Source: Alopecurus myosuroides
Lineage: Eukaryota > Streptophyta > Magnoliopsida > Poales > Poaceae
Direction: 5' to 3'
Assembly (NCBI GenBank): GCA_028641055.1
Contig: JAPCYS010000656.1
Span: forward strand, 186,001-250,000
DNA: 64,000 nucleotides
Below, piece after piece: positions 23,171 through 35,515 of this stretch. Position 1 is the first letter of the stretch. Every line of letters begins with the position of its first letter. The translations under genes and the position numbers were made by a program. A model generated the notes under the pieces. It was not told the origin of the DNA. It searched no databases and saw only the letters and a list, made by a program, of their open reading frames with translations.

Positions 23171-26100
23171 TGTAACATCCCAGTGTTTGGGAGGTTATAA
23201 GGATCTAAATTTAATATGTTCAATTGCAAAGCATGCATCTAAAAGTACGGGAAATTTTGGCGCGAAAGTTTAAACAAAGCAAAGTGACCAAAGTTTCACT
23301 CGACATGACGAAATAGGTCGAGTTCATCTGGTCAAGAGTACATTTGGAGTGAGCTTTATAATAAGTATATTAGGAAACCAAATCATTTGGTTTCACAAAC
23401 CATAAATTGGTTTTGACCAACACAAACTCTCAACAACCTTAACCACAAGTCTTTAAGTGACTTGGGATAATTCACTAGGTATCTAGAACTCAAAGAGGGG
23501 TGAGTATCCAAATCACATATCTGATGATCATACTTCCACCAATAAGTAATACACAAGTGAACCATCTCATCAACAGAGGTGTTATGTCCTCTCAAACAAT
23601 ACCTCTTTAAGATATCAACCATTTACAAAACATCTTTCCAAACTATTGAGTTCCTACTAAATGAACCTTCACAAGTAAATAACCAAAGTTTACTAGAACT
23701 CAAATCATACAGACAGGTGTTAACTCAAAACCCACAAGTGGGAAATGATATATTAATTGTATTAACATATTTATCGAATATGTACATATCTCATCAACTA
23801 TAAAAGAAGTACTTAAGAGAAGAATCGAATCTTCTTCAACCACTGTTAAAACCTTGATCATCACATCTGATCTTTCCAAACCTCTATGTCTGCATCATGA
23901 ATACAAATGAAGAATATAAAATAACAACATGACACCCAGAGTAACCAACTAACAACCATGATCAAAGTCATTAAGCTCAATAACTTTCATTTGCTAAATG
24001 TCTCATTCATCTTATATAAGGGAGCATATTAAATCTCAATACATCAATGAACCATTTGATCAACTTACTATCTTAAGTCACCATTCCACAAAAATTCCAC
24101 ACTTCTATTCAAATCATCATTCCACAACTAAAGTATCTCTGGATATCCCAAGGAATAACAACAAGTTATAACCTCTATTAGAGGAATTTAATGGAAAGCT
24201 TAGTAAAACTAATCATGTATGAAACAAGTACCTATCCTATGGGAAACAAAATAAGAAGTATATGAAACAAGAATAAAAGTTGAACTAACTCTTAACCTAG
24301 ATCTTATTACTTTTTCTAGATCATTTCTATCTGGTTATCTCCCAATCTTCTCTAAGTCATTCTGCAAGAGAAGCAACCACAAGAACAGAGGAACTACCAC
24401 AGGAAGGTCTTAAGAAGGATTCTTTAAAGGATTCTAGAAGTGCTATTTCAATTTATCATAAGAGTATTTGGCCACTCTAATATCCTGATATGATCTCATT
24501 AACTCCTCATGAAATAGTGTGATACTCCAATGTTAGTGTTATATAGAAGAAGTTTGGTAACAAGCTTGTACACCTTGTTAACAGATCACTTTTGTATACT
24601 CAAACAATTGAGTGTCATACACAAACAAACAAACAAACAAACAAAAGATTTAATTACATGGTACATCTCAGCCTATTGTATATGAGTAGTAATTTGGAGG
24701 CAAGATTAGCTACCTTGTCAACAAATTCTTCTTATAGGCATAGGGAAACTAGATGTCATAAAATAAACCAAATTCTTTTATAATCCTCTAAGTAAAAATC
24801 CTTGCTTGGAGATACTGGTTGTTTTCACTACAAGGGTGAGATAATTGATGATGGAATCCCAGAGATGATCCTACTGGCAAGTGGCAAAGGTGATAACAGA
24901 AGACTAGTGACAACTAGAGAGAAGAACATCAAGCAACAAAGGACCACATGAAGTAACACTGCTTAAGTAAGGGATCAGAAGGATATATTAGAGAAACTAT
25001 AACCTTGTCAAGCTCATCAGAGATGATGAACTCATAATAATATCTTTATTGGAAATAATTATCAAGAGAGAAAATAGTAACAAGCACTTGCATCTTTATA
25101 TCTTGTGGTATGTTGAGGAAGGTGGAAACAAACTAATACCCTTGTTTTCCAGATCTTTCTCATCCATAATACAAATGGATAACAACAAGAATTCATCCAT
25201 ACACCCACATATAAATGATTACATGTTCTAAAAACAACATGTAATAGTATCTATACTTGAAAACAAGGTTGGAAAACAAACATGTAGTATCTTGATATTG
25301 GGAATCAATGTGAGCATCCTAAGCCACTTATGTTCTCCACTTTATCAAGAACTAAAACAGAAAACATGATATACACACACTTAAGTAAAATGTCCACCAA
25401 ACCTTCTAAGAGTTTCAAATATGAACATAACAAAGACACACAAAGGAAAGCAAGTCCATTTGATATCCAATCACATTTGGTATGCCATAGAATAACATTC
25501 CCTATTTGTTGATTTTATTACTATGCCTAAAAAATAGCACTACTAAAGCTTACAAAGTATTTCCAAAAAGTATTATACCTAAAAACTATCCAATAGAAAA
25601 CATCTCAGTATTTCAATAACATGTTAGTGGGGTTGTTTTCATGTCATAGAATACACTAAGTAATTTTTAATCCATATGAAATTTAAATAGAGAGAAAATA
25701 GCAAAAACCACTTAATCTAGCACCTAAATAAAAAATATAAATATTCTCCAAATTCACCAAAACAAAACATGGTGAGTTGTGAAATTTGATAAGGAATTCA
25801 AATATATTTTTTATTAATTTTTCTGTTCACAGATAGGCCCTGAAAACATAGGTTTTCTCTTAGTTTAGTAACAGAAGGACTTGAACGCAATTTACAGAAA
25901 CTTGTAGGGGGTTATGTGAGAATGTGTCATCTTCAACCTTGGACAGTAGGACACTGTTTGTGTCGTTGCCGAATTCGTCGCGGTGACACCTCCTGCTCGC
26001 CGCCCTCGACAAGAGAAAGCCATCACGGCGTAGTACTTCATCTCCTCTATCCCGTGGAACCACTTGCCCTCTCTCTCTTTTGCTCCGCACACCACAAACC

Positions 26101-29100
26101 GAAACCCTAGTTCATCAAGCTACCGGCCACCGCCGTCGATTCGGGCCACCTCAAAGGCAACTGAGGCCACTCGGAGATGCGCCTCGACTTACTCTTCCTC
26201 CTTGAGCTCGAACAAGGACGAGTATGTTCTGGGCGATGGGAATTTCGCCGCCGTTTATAGGTCCGGCCGCCGCGGAAAAAGGCACGCCGCCGGCGACCAA
26301 GACTTCACCGCACTTCCTCGACCACCTCACCGAGTTCCTGGTGAGATCGTGCATCCAGTGGTGCCTTCCATTTCGAAATTCATCAAACAATCTGTCGCGC
26401 CGCCGTTCTCTGTCCCCTGTCGCCGCCGCGGTGCTTGTCGCCGGTCAACCGGTGACCATAAGGTCCAATCGCCGGTACCCCTAGAGTCCTTTGAGTCACA
26501 CCCTATCTCATGGTACAAAGAAATCGAGCCAATTTGCATCCCAATGCCCGATCGAAAATTCACAGGAGAAATCCCCTCTATGGGTGATGCAATGATGACA
26601 TCATCCTAGCGTCATGCATTGTTTTCTTTTATTTTTGATTTAAAATCAAATATGACAGGTGGGACCCACCTGTCAATTTAAAATAAAACAGAAAATCACT
26701 AAAAACTATTAATTCAATAACTTTTAAACTAATAATCACAAAAATACAAATAAGGTACGAAAATGTTTATAAAAATATAATCTAAATGTTTATGAACTTT
26801 TCAAAGTGTTTAATAAAATTTAAAATTAAATATTTTCTCTAATTAAATTAAATCATTTAAAATTGAGAAAATTAATAAATAATTCATAAAATAAAAAAAA
26901 TACAAATTATATGCCAAATTGCTCCAAATGACATATACAACTCATCTATGATGTTTTTAAAGTTATTTGGCCAAGTTTTCATGTGTACAATATTTTGCCT
27001 AACCATTTAATTAATTGAAAATTAATAAATTAATATCTTATTCAAATCTTTTCAGAAAATTTCAAATGATATACCAAATTAAAGGTAAAAACATTTCCAA
27101 CTCAAATATGACAAACATAAAACATTTTGTTTAAGTTATAAACTTGTTTATAAAAGTTTAATGAAAGTCTATAGTGTTCCATTATAACCAGAAAACAATT
27201 ACCACAAGAGTATTTTCATTATTAATAAAACCCTAGTGTTTTCACACTTACTAAACCTATCATCACAAGTTATTAGTAAGTTAGGTGATGATAGAGTTAG
27301 TTGTAGTAGTTAACCATTTTTCAACTAAAACCTTTTTCAATGACTCTACACTTTTGAACATAAAATCAAATATGTGTATTATCTTGTCGACGATTGTTTT
27401 CCACATGTTATTGTTTTCTCGTTTAATCATGTGATAACTATTTATAACCTAAACATAATAACAATTGTGTGGTAAGTAAAAGTGAAACCCATGTAAGTCT
27501 AAAACCAGTAATAACAACATCACCACAAATAACAAAACAATTCACCTAAAACTCTTGTGAATAAGTTATCGTATTAAATATGGCTTACACTTGTAAGATG
27601 GGGTGTTTTCCAGGGTATTTCACGATGCATCTCATTACTATGCATGTATCATCCTTGCCATTGTTTTCTGTAGTCCTTATCAGGACTACCTTGCTATCTT
27701 TCAGATGTCGGGATTTCCTACGAGACCCTTGAACCCGAAGACATGAATTATTATGGTTATCTCAATCACATGCAAGTTCATCACTTGCTCATATCCTTTG
27801 CAGTACTTCATAACAAACTATTTGCAAAAACCCTATCGTATTACCAACTGTTCTCAAAAGAATGCATGATCCTATTTTTATAATAATATGACTAATTGAA
27901 TGACTACCCGAGTGGTAGTGTTCTGTTTGGTGGGCGGATGGAACCATGGTAAGATGAATAGGTCAAAGGAAGGTTCCATCTGCACGGGAACGTCTTACCT
28001 AGGAATTAATCACAACTGCCGTCAGGATTCTTGCGCCGTAAATTCGCGTTGACTATGGATCTTCTATGGGGGGAGTAAGTCAGCCGTGATACTTTTCTCG
28101 TTCGCATGTCAACGGGCTGCCAGAGACGTACGCTGTAGGTTCTGCGGGACTACATGCACATGGGTGGGATCCCTTAATTCCCATGGACTCTGCGGGTCTA
28201 TGATGGTCTGCCAGGGGCGCGTCGATATCCATCGTGAGGGGTGGAATCAGGCGTTCAACCTCTGGCAGAAATGGGTGGGTATGCGTTGTGCGGAGAAGCA
28301 CGGTTTGGCTTGGACCAACAACCGGGCCCCACACCTGAGTGGGAGTGGACAGGAATGTACACCTGGTTGTGCAACATGGTCTTGGTAGTCCATGGGTAAA
28401 GTGACGCACCTCTGCAGAGTGTAAAAGGATGTGGCATGTTACCCCTTGTTCCGGGAAGGAGCTGCGAACGCCGCAGGAAAGGTAACTCCATGAAAGTTCT
28501 AGTCCTGTTAAGATCTGGTGGGCGTAGTCTTCCGAATTAAAAGCAACCTCTTGAAGAAAGATTTACAAAAACCTTGCATTAGCTTATGACTCTTTTGAGT
28601 CTAAAGCTGCAGTTAGTGCATCAAACTACCCACTATATATCATGAGCTTGCTGAGTAACGCTCGTTACTCATTCGTTTCCGTTTGACCCCCTGCTTAGAT
28701 TGGAAGCCTATGGAAGTCGTCATCGTGAAGCCATCGTTAGCTCATGAAGCTAGGTGGAGTCTTGTACTACTTAGCCAGTGAAGCATCGTCATCAACAACG
28801 CTGGTGGAGGAGAAGCTATCAAGGTGTAGGTGGAGTCCATTCTTGGACTTAGCTGTTACAAGCCATAGATTAGGGCTGACATCAGCCGTAGTAGATTTAG
28901 TTCTAAGCTAGAGTTCTTCTCCAGCTTGGAGCTTCGAATTGTTCTTCTGATGTTTCATTTGCTGAGATCTTCTTTGATCTTCAAAGAGATTCTCGAGATT
29001 TTGTAATGAAGTTTGTATCCTATAGCTTTGCCTGGTCCTGCTATATTTCTGTTGTACTACTCTGAGGGATGTAATATTCACGGATAAGTCCTTCTGTGAG

Positions 29101-29154
29101 TATTATGTCATTGACTTGCGCACTACACATACAGTGGTGTGTTGGGTCTCCACA
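23171..29154 (+). repeat. LARD-B 3' LTR
   Basis: It is 5984 bases long and nearly identical to 15362-21337. The GC island is at about 25910-26610. The palindrome at 26654-26674 is perfect here (10-base arms GACAGGTGGG around one central base), whereas the 5' LTR copy has one mismatch. Confidence 0.88.
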
Positions 29155-32100
29155 GAATGGCAAGACTAATACTACATGCTCATTTGGCTGAGTGGAGTTT
29201 TGGCTAAGTTTGCATAAAACCAGTTTTCTCCTATCACTTTTGTAAAACAAACTTTTCTTTTCAAAGGGTGGCAACATTGGATTAAGATCCAAGCACCACA
29301 AATATTGTTCACTTGGTCAAATTTTACTTATTGAAAATGGTGATGTGATTCTTCCGTCCATCCTTGTCCAGCTGCTCATAGTAGTCCATAACCGGGGACA
29401 CGGCTAAGATCTTAGTTTGTTGACTCTGCGGAGCTTGTGCACTTTCACCTTCAGACCCAACTCAACCCAAACATCCTATACACCCTGAGTGCATTAAGGA
29501 AAGGAGAAGAATCGAGACGAGATCTTTCAGAAGCAAGAATCCAACCCAATGGCAAGACCCGTTCCACCTATAATTATGCTACATCTGCTTGTCAAGCCCG
29601 GGCTGAACCCTCACAACTTAGTTGATCAAGACAAAGCCCATATGACTAAAGGCTGCACTGGAAGCAATCTAAACTTGGGGAACATCATAATCACTTTGTT
29701 CCTGGGTGGCATTCCTCAAGTGAACACCCCTCGGGGAGACACTCAACTCTCATCAGCCAAACAACCAAATCCACCCAGGTGGTTCATTGAAGTTGTTACT
29801 TAGAATTTTTCCACAACATCAAGTAAAAATCATTTGTCTCATTGCATAGAATCTATCAAGTTCTAAGGCTATAAATAACAAGGATAAAAGAGATGGCTAC
29901 ACACTACTAGGATAATATCATAGCATAATATAACTTAGTAAAAATTTCCTATCAATGCATACTACTCAAAAATCAACTAATGCATATAGAAAATAATGGG
30001 TAGTTTATGATGTGTTACTTGCCTTGTTGAAGTTGGTGAAGATATCACACTCTCTTCACAAAGGATCGTTGCTCTCCGTACAATCTACTCATTGAAAACA
30101 CAATAACAAAATAAACAAACATGCTATCAAGCAAACATACAAGTGAAGAGATCATACAAAGCAATAACATAGCCAAAGGAGTTTAACCTAGTGGGCTAGG
30201 ACAAGGTCTCGGTTTGAGTTGAAAGATTCATTACATAATGGTTCAATACATTGTTAAGGAGTTTCCAAGGGTTTACTTGGAAAGGACTAGGTTGAGTTTG
30301 ATGTGATCTAACTTTATTATAACCATACTTGTCGAGGAAGTTCCAAGAGTTCACTAAGAATAAACATATTACTTCTTCAACTAAAGTAATACATGCAAAC
30401 ACTTGGTCATATTCACCTTCAAAAATATTTGAGTGACTATGTTAGTATTTTCCATTGTGGTTAGGGTAGGTCTACTAACTTCATCATCAAAGGGAAAATA
30501 TTACTAAGTCTTAGGTTTTCCATTTGGGTCATTGGTTGGACAAAAATAACTTGTTATTCTTCAACTTGTATGGATTGCTTCTAGACCTCATGTGCTTGCC
30601 TTCTTGAAGATCATCTTCATGCTTCTATTGTAGTCTTGTTCCTTGGATGGATTCTTCTCTTGGTCTTGATAAATTCTTCATGGATTTCACTTCACTAATT
30701 GTTTTGGGTATGGGATGGACACAAATACCACTAAGTCAATTGGAAAGAATATAAGAAAAAGATAGAAAGAGAGAGGGAGATGTTTTCTTCTAAATTTCTT
30801 CACACTTGTACTTCTTGAGTTGCTTCTAGTTGCTGTGGAGTCTAAGTCTTCTCTTCAGAACTTCTTCATTGATCTTCCTTGTAGCTCTTCATGTTTCCAC
30901 CAGGTTAAAAGTGAAGAACCTTCTATTTCTTGAGTCTTGTTTTCCATTTGCTAACTTGATGGATTCTTGAAGCAAGAATAGGGGGATGGAGGAGTAGATA
31001 GAACACTATATTACTAGTGTTTGAGGTTCACTACTGGGTCTCTTATATGTTTTACATACTAGGGACTTGGTCTTGGATTCAAAATGGCCACAACAAACAA
31101 TGGTAGAAAGAATAAAAACAAAAACTAAGGCATGATCAACTAGTGGTTCACTAAGATGAAGTTTTGGTCCAACTTACAATGAAATGGTTCAAGGTTGTCC
31201 AAAAGGTTTAGGTACTGATGTCTCTGGTTAAAGGTTACCAAAAGGAGCAATTTTGCTTAAGGGAACATATTCCAATTATTTAAAGAATTAATTCTATGCC
31301 AAAAATACTTAAACAAACAATTTAATTCTAAAATCAATTTTAATTTGATCAATAATTATTTTGGGACAGAGATTATGAAAGTACACATCCTAAGGTTTCC
31401 AAATATATTTTATTTACAATTTTTGGATTTGTAGAATTTGAATTATGCCAAATTTCATCAAACAAGCATATTTGAAAATGAACAATTTTAAGTTTGTCAA
31501 ATTTGAATTTGGCCAGTGCCAAAAGTTTCTAGATGTCAAGGGATTTTCAAGAAGTCCAAGATTGCTAAATTTGGCTAAGTGGTTGAAAAGATATGATGAT
31601 TTGAAGTTGCAGGGGCTTTTCTGCAAATCTGCCAAAAATTCTACCGGGAGAAATATTCGAATTAAAGGGCTGGCCACGCGGCTGGATCTGATTGGGTGTT
31701 GCTGCTGACTGGGGGCTGGTGTGGCATGTGCTGACGTGGATAAGTGATGGATCTGGATCGTTAGATCTAGATCTAACGGTGGCGTACCCCTTCGGTTAAG
31801 ATCTAATCTTAACCGTTGATGGGATCCAACGGCCCAGGGAGAGGGGGAGGATGCTCACCAGCGACGGGCGGCCGGAAATGGCGATGGTGGCGGCGCTGCA
31901 CTCGGGTGGTCGACGACGGCGATGCTCCGGTGGTCTTCGAGCCTCGCGAGGGTGTCGAGGAGGCGCAGCGCGACTCAACGAACACGATGGTGGTGACGGG
32001 GATGCCTCCCGCTTCCCCAGATGCTCGCACGACACGGCAGAGAAGGCTCGGGCGCCGGTGGTGCTCCGGTGAGCACGGTGCGGCCTCCTGGCTGCAATAG

Positions 32101-33298
32101 AACCCCGAAAAAAAATCAGAAGGGAGCGCCCAAGGGAGAGGAAGAGGATGGGACCGGTACGAGCGTAAGGGACTCACCCTGCTGGCCGGAAACGGCGGTT
32201 GACGGCGGCGGACAGTGAAGACTCCGGTGAGGACTTTCGAGGGCCTGGGGGCTCGATCCAGAGGGGACTGAGAGGGGAAATGACCAGTGGTGGCCGAGAT
32301 TTAAGGGGAGGGCAAGGAGGGAATCAAATTCACACTTAAACGCGAGTAATCACCGGATTCATTTTCGGGAAGAAACGGAAGAGAGATGTAACGGCCTGAG
32401 CTTGATGATGATGACTTCATCCAACCTTTTTCTTTTCTTTTATTTCTGTTTTTAATATCTTTTGTTTTATTAATCCAAAAGACCTCAAAATAATTTTTAA
32501 AATCTTGTAAAATTTATATCTTTCTGTTTAGAACATTTTTATAAACTTTTGAACACATTTCAATTTTTATATTTTTGAAAATATAAATAATTACTAATAG
32601 TACTTAATGTATATTTTTAAATTAGAAAATTAATAAAATGAGGTTTTGATTAAATAAAATTTCAGAGACAATAAACATGTCAAATACTATTTTTGAAATT
32701 CATTTTACCTCACTTTCATATTTTTATAAACTTAACATTTCAGTGATTTACTAATAGCAACTTAAATCCATTTCCAAAATAGAAAATTAAATAAATATAA
32801 AAGTGGCTTAAATAAAATTTAGAAAGCTCCTCAAGCTTTAATATTGTTTTCAAGACCTATTTTATGTTATTTTCAAATCAAAACTTTTTATGAATACCAC
32901 TTTATGTTTAAAACTTGGAATGACATTTGGATATCAATAAAAATAGTTGTTATTCTCATAAAATAATTTTGAGGCAAAGGAACTGTTAGAGGTAATAATT
33001 CTATGGTTTCCAAGTCTATAAAACATTATTCAAAGTAATATTTGATTTGAAAACATGTTATAAAATAAGGATTTCTAAGAGAAAACAATTTATTTGAATA
33101 ATGAAAATTTTGAATGGGCTTTTAGGGTTTAGGAAAATAGAGGCCTACTGGATTCTTAATTTCAATATCATTGAATTGTGTATTGTTTTCTTTTGTTTCT
33201 TGCATCTCATTTGGTTTTTTGGTGACTTACTAAACATGAAAACAAAAAGTTTCAATTTTTAGTGATTTTTGGAGTTTCCAAAAATCAGGGATGTTACA
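29155..33298 (-). repeat. LARD-A left LTR, inner segment
   Basis: It continues the LTR interrupted at 15361; the first five bases (GAATG) are the duplicated LARD-B target. It matches 35900-40051 with mainly substitutions. A GC-rich island (about 31790-32340) is followed by AT-rich DNA (32440-33290), and it ends GGGATGTTACA. On the minus strand the island reads as a leader with CAGCAGGGTGAGTCC near 32180, a possible splice donor. Confidence 0.85.
31790..32340 (-). promoter_or_regulatory. GC-rich island in LARD-A left LTR, candidate leader
   Basis: The island carries long open frames on both strands from composition. On the minus strand, AT-rich DNA and a TGACTTCA motif (TGACGTCA in the other LTR) lie upstream. 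CCCCTTAAATCTCGG (about 32318-32304) could serve as a weak TATA region. The duplicate is at 38530-39080. Confidence 0.35.
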
Positions 33299-33335
33299 GA
33301 CTACCACCCTTAAAAGAAATCTCATCCCGAGATTT
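33299..33335 (-). other. Polypurine tract region of LARD-A
   Basis: On the minus strand CTCGGGATGAGATTTC is followed by TTTTAAGGGTGGTAG and then, two bases later, TGTAACATCCC of the 3' LTR. This fixes the element's orientation. Confidence 0.7.
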
Positions 33336-33702
33336 GGGAAGAAAGAAAGATTAGATTTGGCAACTGGGTTCCAGAACAACTGGGTGGGCTACCACCCTTA
33401 AAAGAAACTTTTATGGGTAGTCTATTTTAATATATTGGAGTGTAGATTGATTTAAGATTGGCTTGAGTAGAACTTTCTTTCGCGGTAGAGCTGTAGACCA
33501 ACATAGGCATGTTGGACTAACTTTGACACTGAGGGGTCACTCTCTGGGTCAATCCAAAGACCAAGTTGAGAGGATTTCACAACATCATCTCATTATAATG
33601 GGAACACATTTTTCAGACATTCATTGTGGTTTATTACACTGGAAGAATTTCTAGGGAAAATAATTTTTTTTTCAACATGAACTTTGCCTAAGATTCCTTC
33701 TT

Positions 33703-34584
33703 TCAGAAAGTCATGTTTCCTTCCTTCTCCCTTTGAGGGCATCCATTTGCATAGTGTCCTTTATCTCTGCATTTGAAGCATGTCACTTGGCTGATGTCTC
33801 TATAGACAAGATTGGGGTTCTTCTGAAGTTTCTTCTTCTTCCTTGGTGGAGTTAAATTGGCCATCATATCTTCATACTGCTGCCCAGTATACTCAACTAT
33901 GTTGGTTGAAGGTCTGGGTTTCTTGTTGGGACAATTTCTAGATAAATGTCCATCTTCTTCACAAGAATAGCAATTCTTGGTGGAGTGTTTGGATGAATAT
34001 GGATGTGGTGTAGTCTTGGCTCCAGTATCCATCTTGACATGGTCCATCTGAATAGTATCCAGCTTGCGTTTTCCCTTCACATCTGGTTTTCCTAAGTTCT
34101 CTTGGATTGCACTAAGCATTTCCATTTTGGCTTGTTGTCCAACTTGTTGTACCATGGGGTAAAGTGGACATTGTGTTGGAACATGTGTTGTTCCTTCACA
34201 TAGAAAACAAGTAACTTGAGTGAAGTATCCTTCAGTTGAGTTGTTTGCATCACCATGGGGCCACTCATCAGGACAATCTTTGGAAGAGTGTCCTATATCT
34301 CTACAAGATTTGCAGGCTTTGGGTGTTGAAAACATTTCTTCTTCTGTCTCCTGGTTATCTCTAGCTACCAAGGGTTGATTGTTTCCACTATTGGCCATGC
34401 TTTGGGACATCATGTACACTATGTGGGATTGGGTACCTAACACTTGTTGCATTCCTGGTGCTAACTCCATATTGGGGTTGCTGGCTTGATTCTGGGTCAT
34501 CAGTTGTATCAGCTGAGTCTGAGCTTCTAGTAGCATCTTCATTGCTATTGACTTCACGGGGTTGTTGACATTATGGCTAGACAT
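33703..34584 (-). CDS. Four-zinc-knuckle Gag-like protein of LARD-A
   Basis: This is an intact 293-residue frame. Four CX2CX4HX4C zinc knuckles are visible: CKSCRDIGHSSKDC (91-104), CFLCEGTTHVPTQC (126-139), CYSCEEDGHLSRNC (205-218) and CFKCRDKGHYANGC (269-282). A basic PPRKKKKLQK patch (about 246-255) could be a nuclear signal. The N-terminal 80 residues are Gln/Met-rich. CCHC knuckles bind single-stranded nucleic acid, and retroelement Gag proteins usually have one or two, so four is unusual. It is the longest frame in LARD-A and is not followed by pol. It may be a nucleocapsid-like protein or a captured host knuckle protein; sequence alone does not decide. The ATG chosen is the first in the frame. 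Confidence 0.7.
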   Translation of the reverse strand: MSSHNVNNPVKSIAMKMLLEAQTQLIQLMTQNQASNPNMELAPGMQQVLGTQSHIVYMMSQSMANSGNNQPLVARDNQETEEEMFSTPKACKSCRDIGHSSKDCPDEWPHGDANNSTEGYFTQVTCFLCEGTTHVPTQCPLYPMVQQVGQQAKMEMLSAIQENLGKPDVKGKRKLDTIQMDHVKMDTGAKTTPHPYSSKHSTKNCYSCEEDGHLSRNCPNKKPRPSTNIVEYTGQQYEDMMANLTPPRKKKKLQKNPNLVYRDISQVTCFKCRDKGHYANGCPQREKEGNMTF

Positions 34585-34887
34585 ATGTATTGGGGTTTTA
34601 AGAAAGATGAGTAGAGATTAGAAAGATTAGGCAAGGGGGGTTCCTACTCAAACACAACAGATCAAGGAAACTCATCTTGCAAACAACACATAACAAACAT
34701 ATATCAACTCATTCATCCCATCAAACAACAAACTTTTAAAAAACATCTAGTATTGTCATACCACACTCATTAGTATGATCAATACTCTAATCTTGTTCCG
34801 TGTCTCACAACTTTATTACATCTCATGGTGGTCTACTATTCAAGGCAGGGTAACAACATTTCTTGCTTTATTCCCCATGAGAGGTCT

Positions 34888-35331
34888 TCAATACTCAGTC
34901 TTCACGATGATCTCCGCGTTCTTGTACATTGAAATCTCTTTTTCAAGAGTGTTTATCTCTTCTTCGGCTTCCTTGAGACCCTTCTTAGTGTTGTGAAGTC
35001 TCCACTTGAGTCTCTCTGTAAGTTCTTTAATAGCACTCCATGCAGCACTTCTTGCTGAATCGAGGAATAAAAAATGCATTATCCTGTTGGTGAACATGCA
35101 ATCTCCTCCCATCTTGTGGTCGTACTACTTGTTTCTATACAGATGAATCTGCACCCGCCAATATTCGAAACCATCCTCCTCATCTATGTAGGGAAAACCC
35201 CAATAGACTGCTGGTCCTTCAAATCCCATGATTAACATGAGATCCTTCAGTGCTCTTGGGAACTCAGTGTCACACTCCAGGGTCATGGTCATCATTGGTC
35301 CTTTCTTAAGTGATTGAATGATGCTGGCCAT
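34888..35331 (-). pseudogene. Small LARD-A ORF of unknown function with one in-frame stop
   Basis: The ATG at 35331 opens a 68-codon frame (MASIIQSLKKGPMMTMTLEC at the start). It ends in TAG at 35127-35125 and continues in the same frame with YDHKMGGDCMF to a stop at 34888-34890. One base change therefore separates two 68- and ~79-codon pieces of a ~148-codon frame. The C-terminal half contains a Glu/Lys-rich coiled-coil-like helix (KGLKEAEEEINTLEKEISMY). It lies just after the PBS, ahead of the zinc-knuckle gene, where gag would start. I do not recognise a named domain. Confidence 0.55.
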
Positions 35332-35500
35332 CTACAGATAAGAGTAGTCATTAGAAATGTATCATGGGAAGGAGTACAAGGAGAAATGAACTTATAAGAG
35401 ATTTCTTTGAGGAGTAGTTGTAAGATAGTAAAATTTTATTCCTATGGATTTTTCTATTCTAATCCAACCCTAGGGTCTCGAATCCTACAGGCAACACAAT

Positions 35501-35512
35501 GCTATGATACCA
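35501..35512 (-). other. Primer-binding site of LARD-A, tRNA-iMet type
   Basis: On the minus strand TGGTATCATAGC starts three bases after the LTR end, one mismatch from TGGTATCAGAGC. Confidence 0.8.
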
Positions 35513-35515
35513 TTT

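Larger units (their letters stand above)
15362..29154 (+). mobile_element. LARD-B: non-coding LTR element with 6-kb LTRs
   Basis: Direct LTRs lie at 15362-21337 (5976 bases) and 23171-29154 (5984 bases), starting TGTAACATC and ending TCTCCACA, with perfect GAATG duplications outside. The internal domain is only 1833 bases and has no reading frame above 62 codons. On the plus strand a mutated PBS (TGCTATCAGATCG, 21340-21352) follows the 5' LTR, and a purine tract precedes the 3' LTR. LTR differences are few and mostly substitutions, many of C/T type, so the insertion is fairly young. It would need both Gag and Pol in trans. Confidence 0.88.

Noticed and set aside
31809..32218. Overlapping frames on both strands in the LARD-A LTR (copy at 38537-38959)
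   Set aside because: GC-rich compositional frames inside an LTR, without a recognisable domain.
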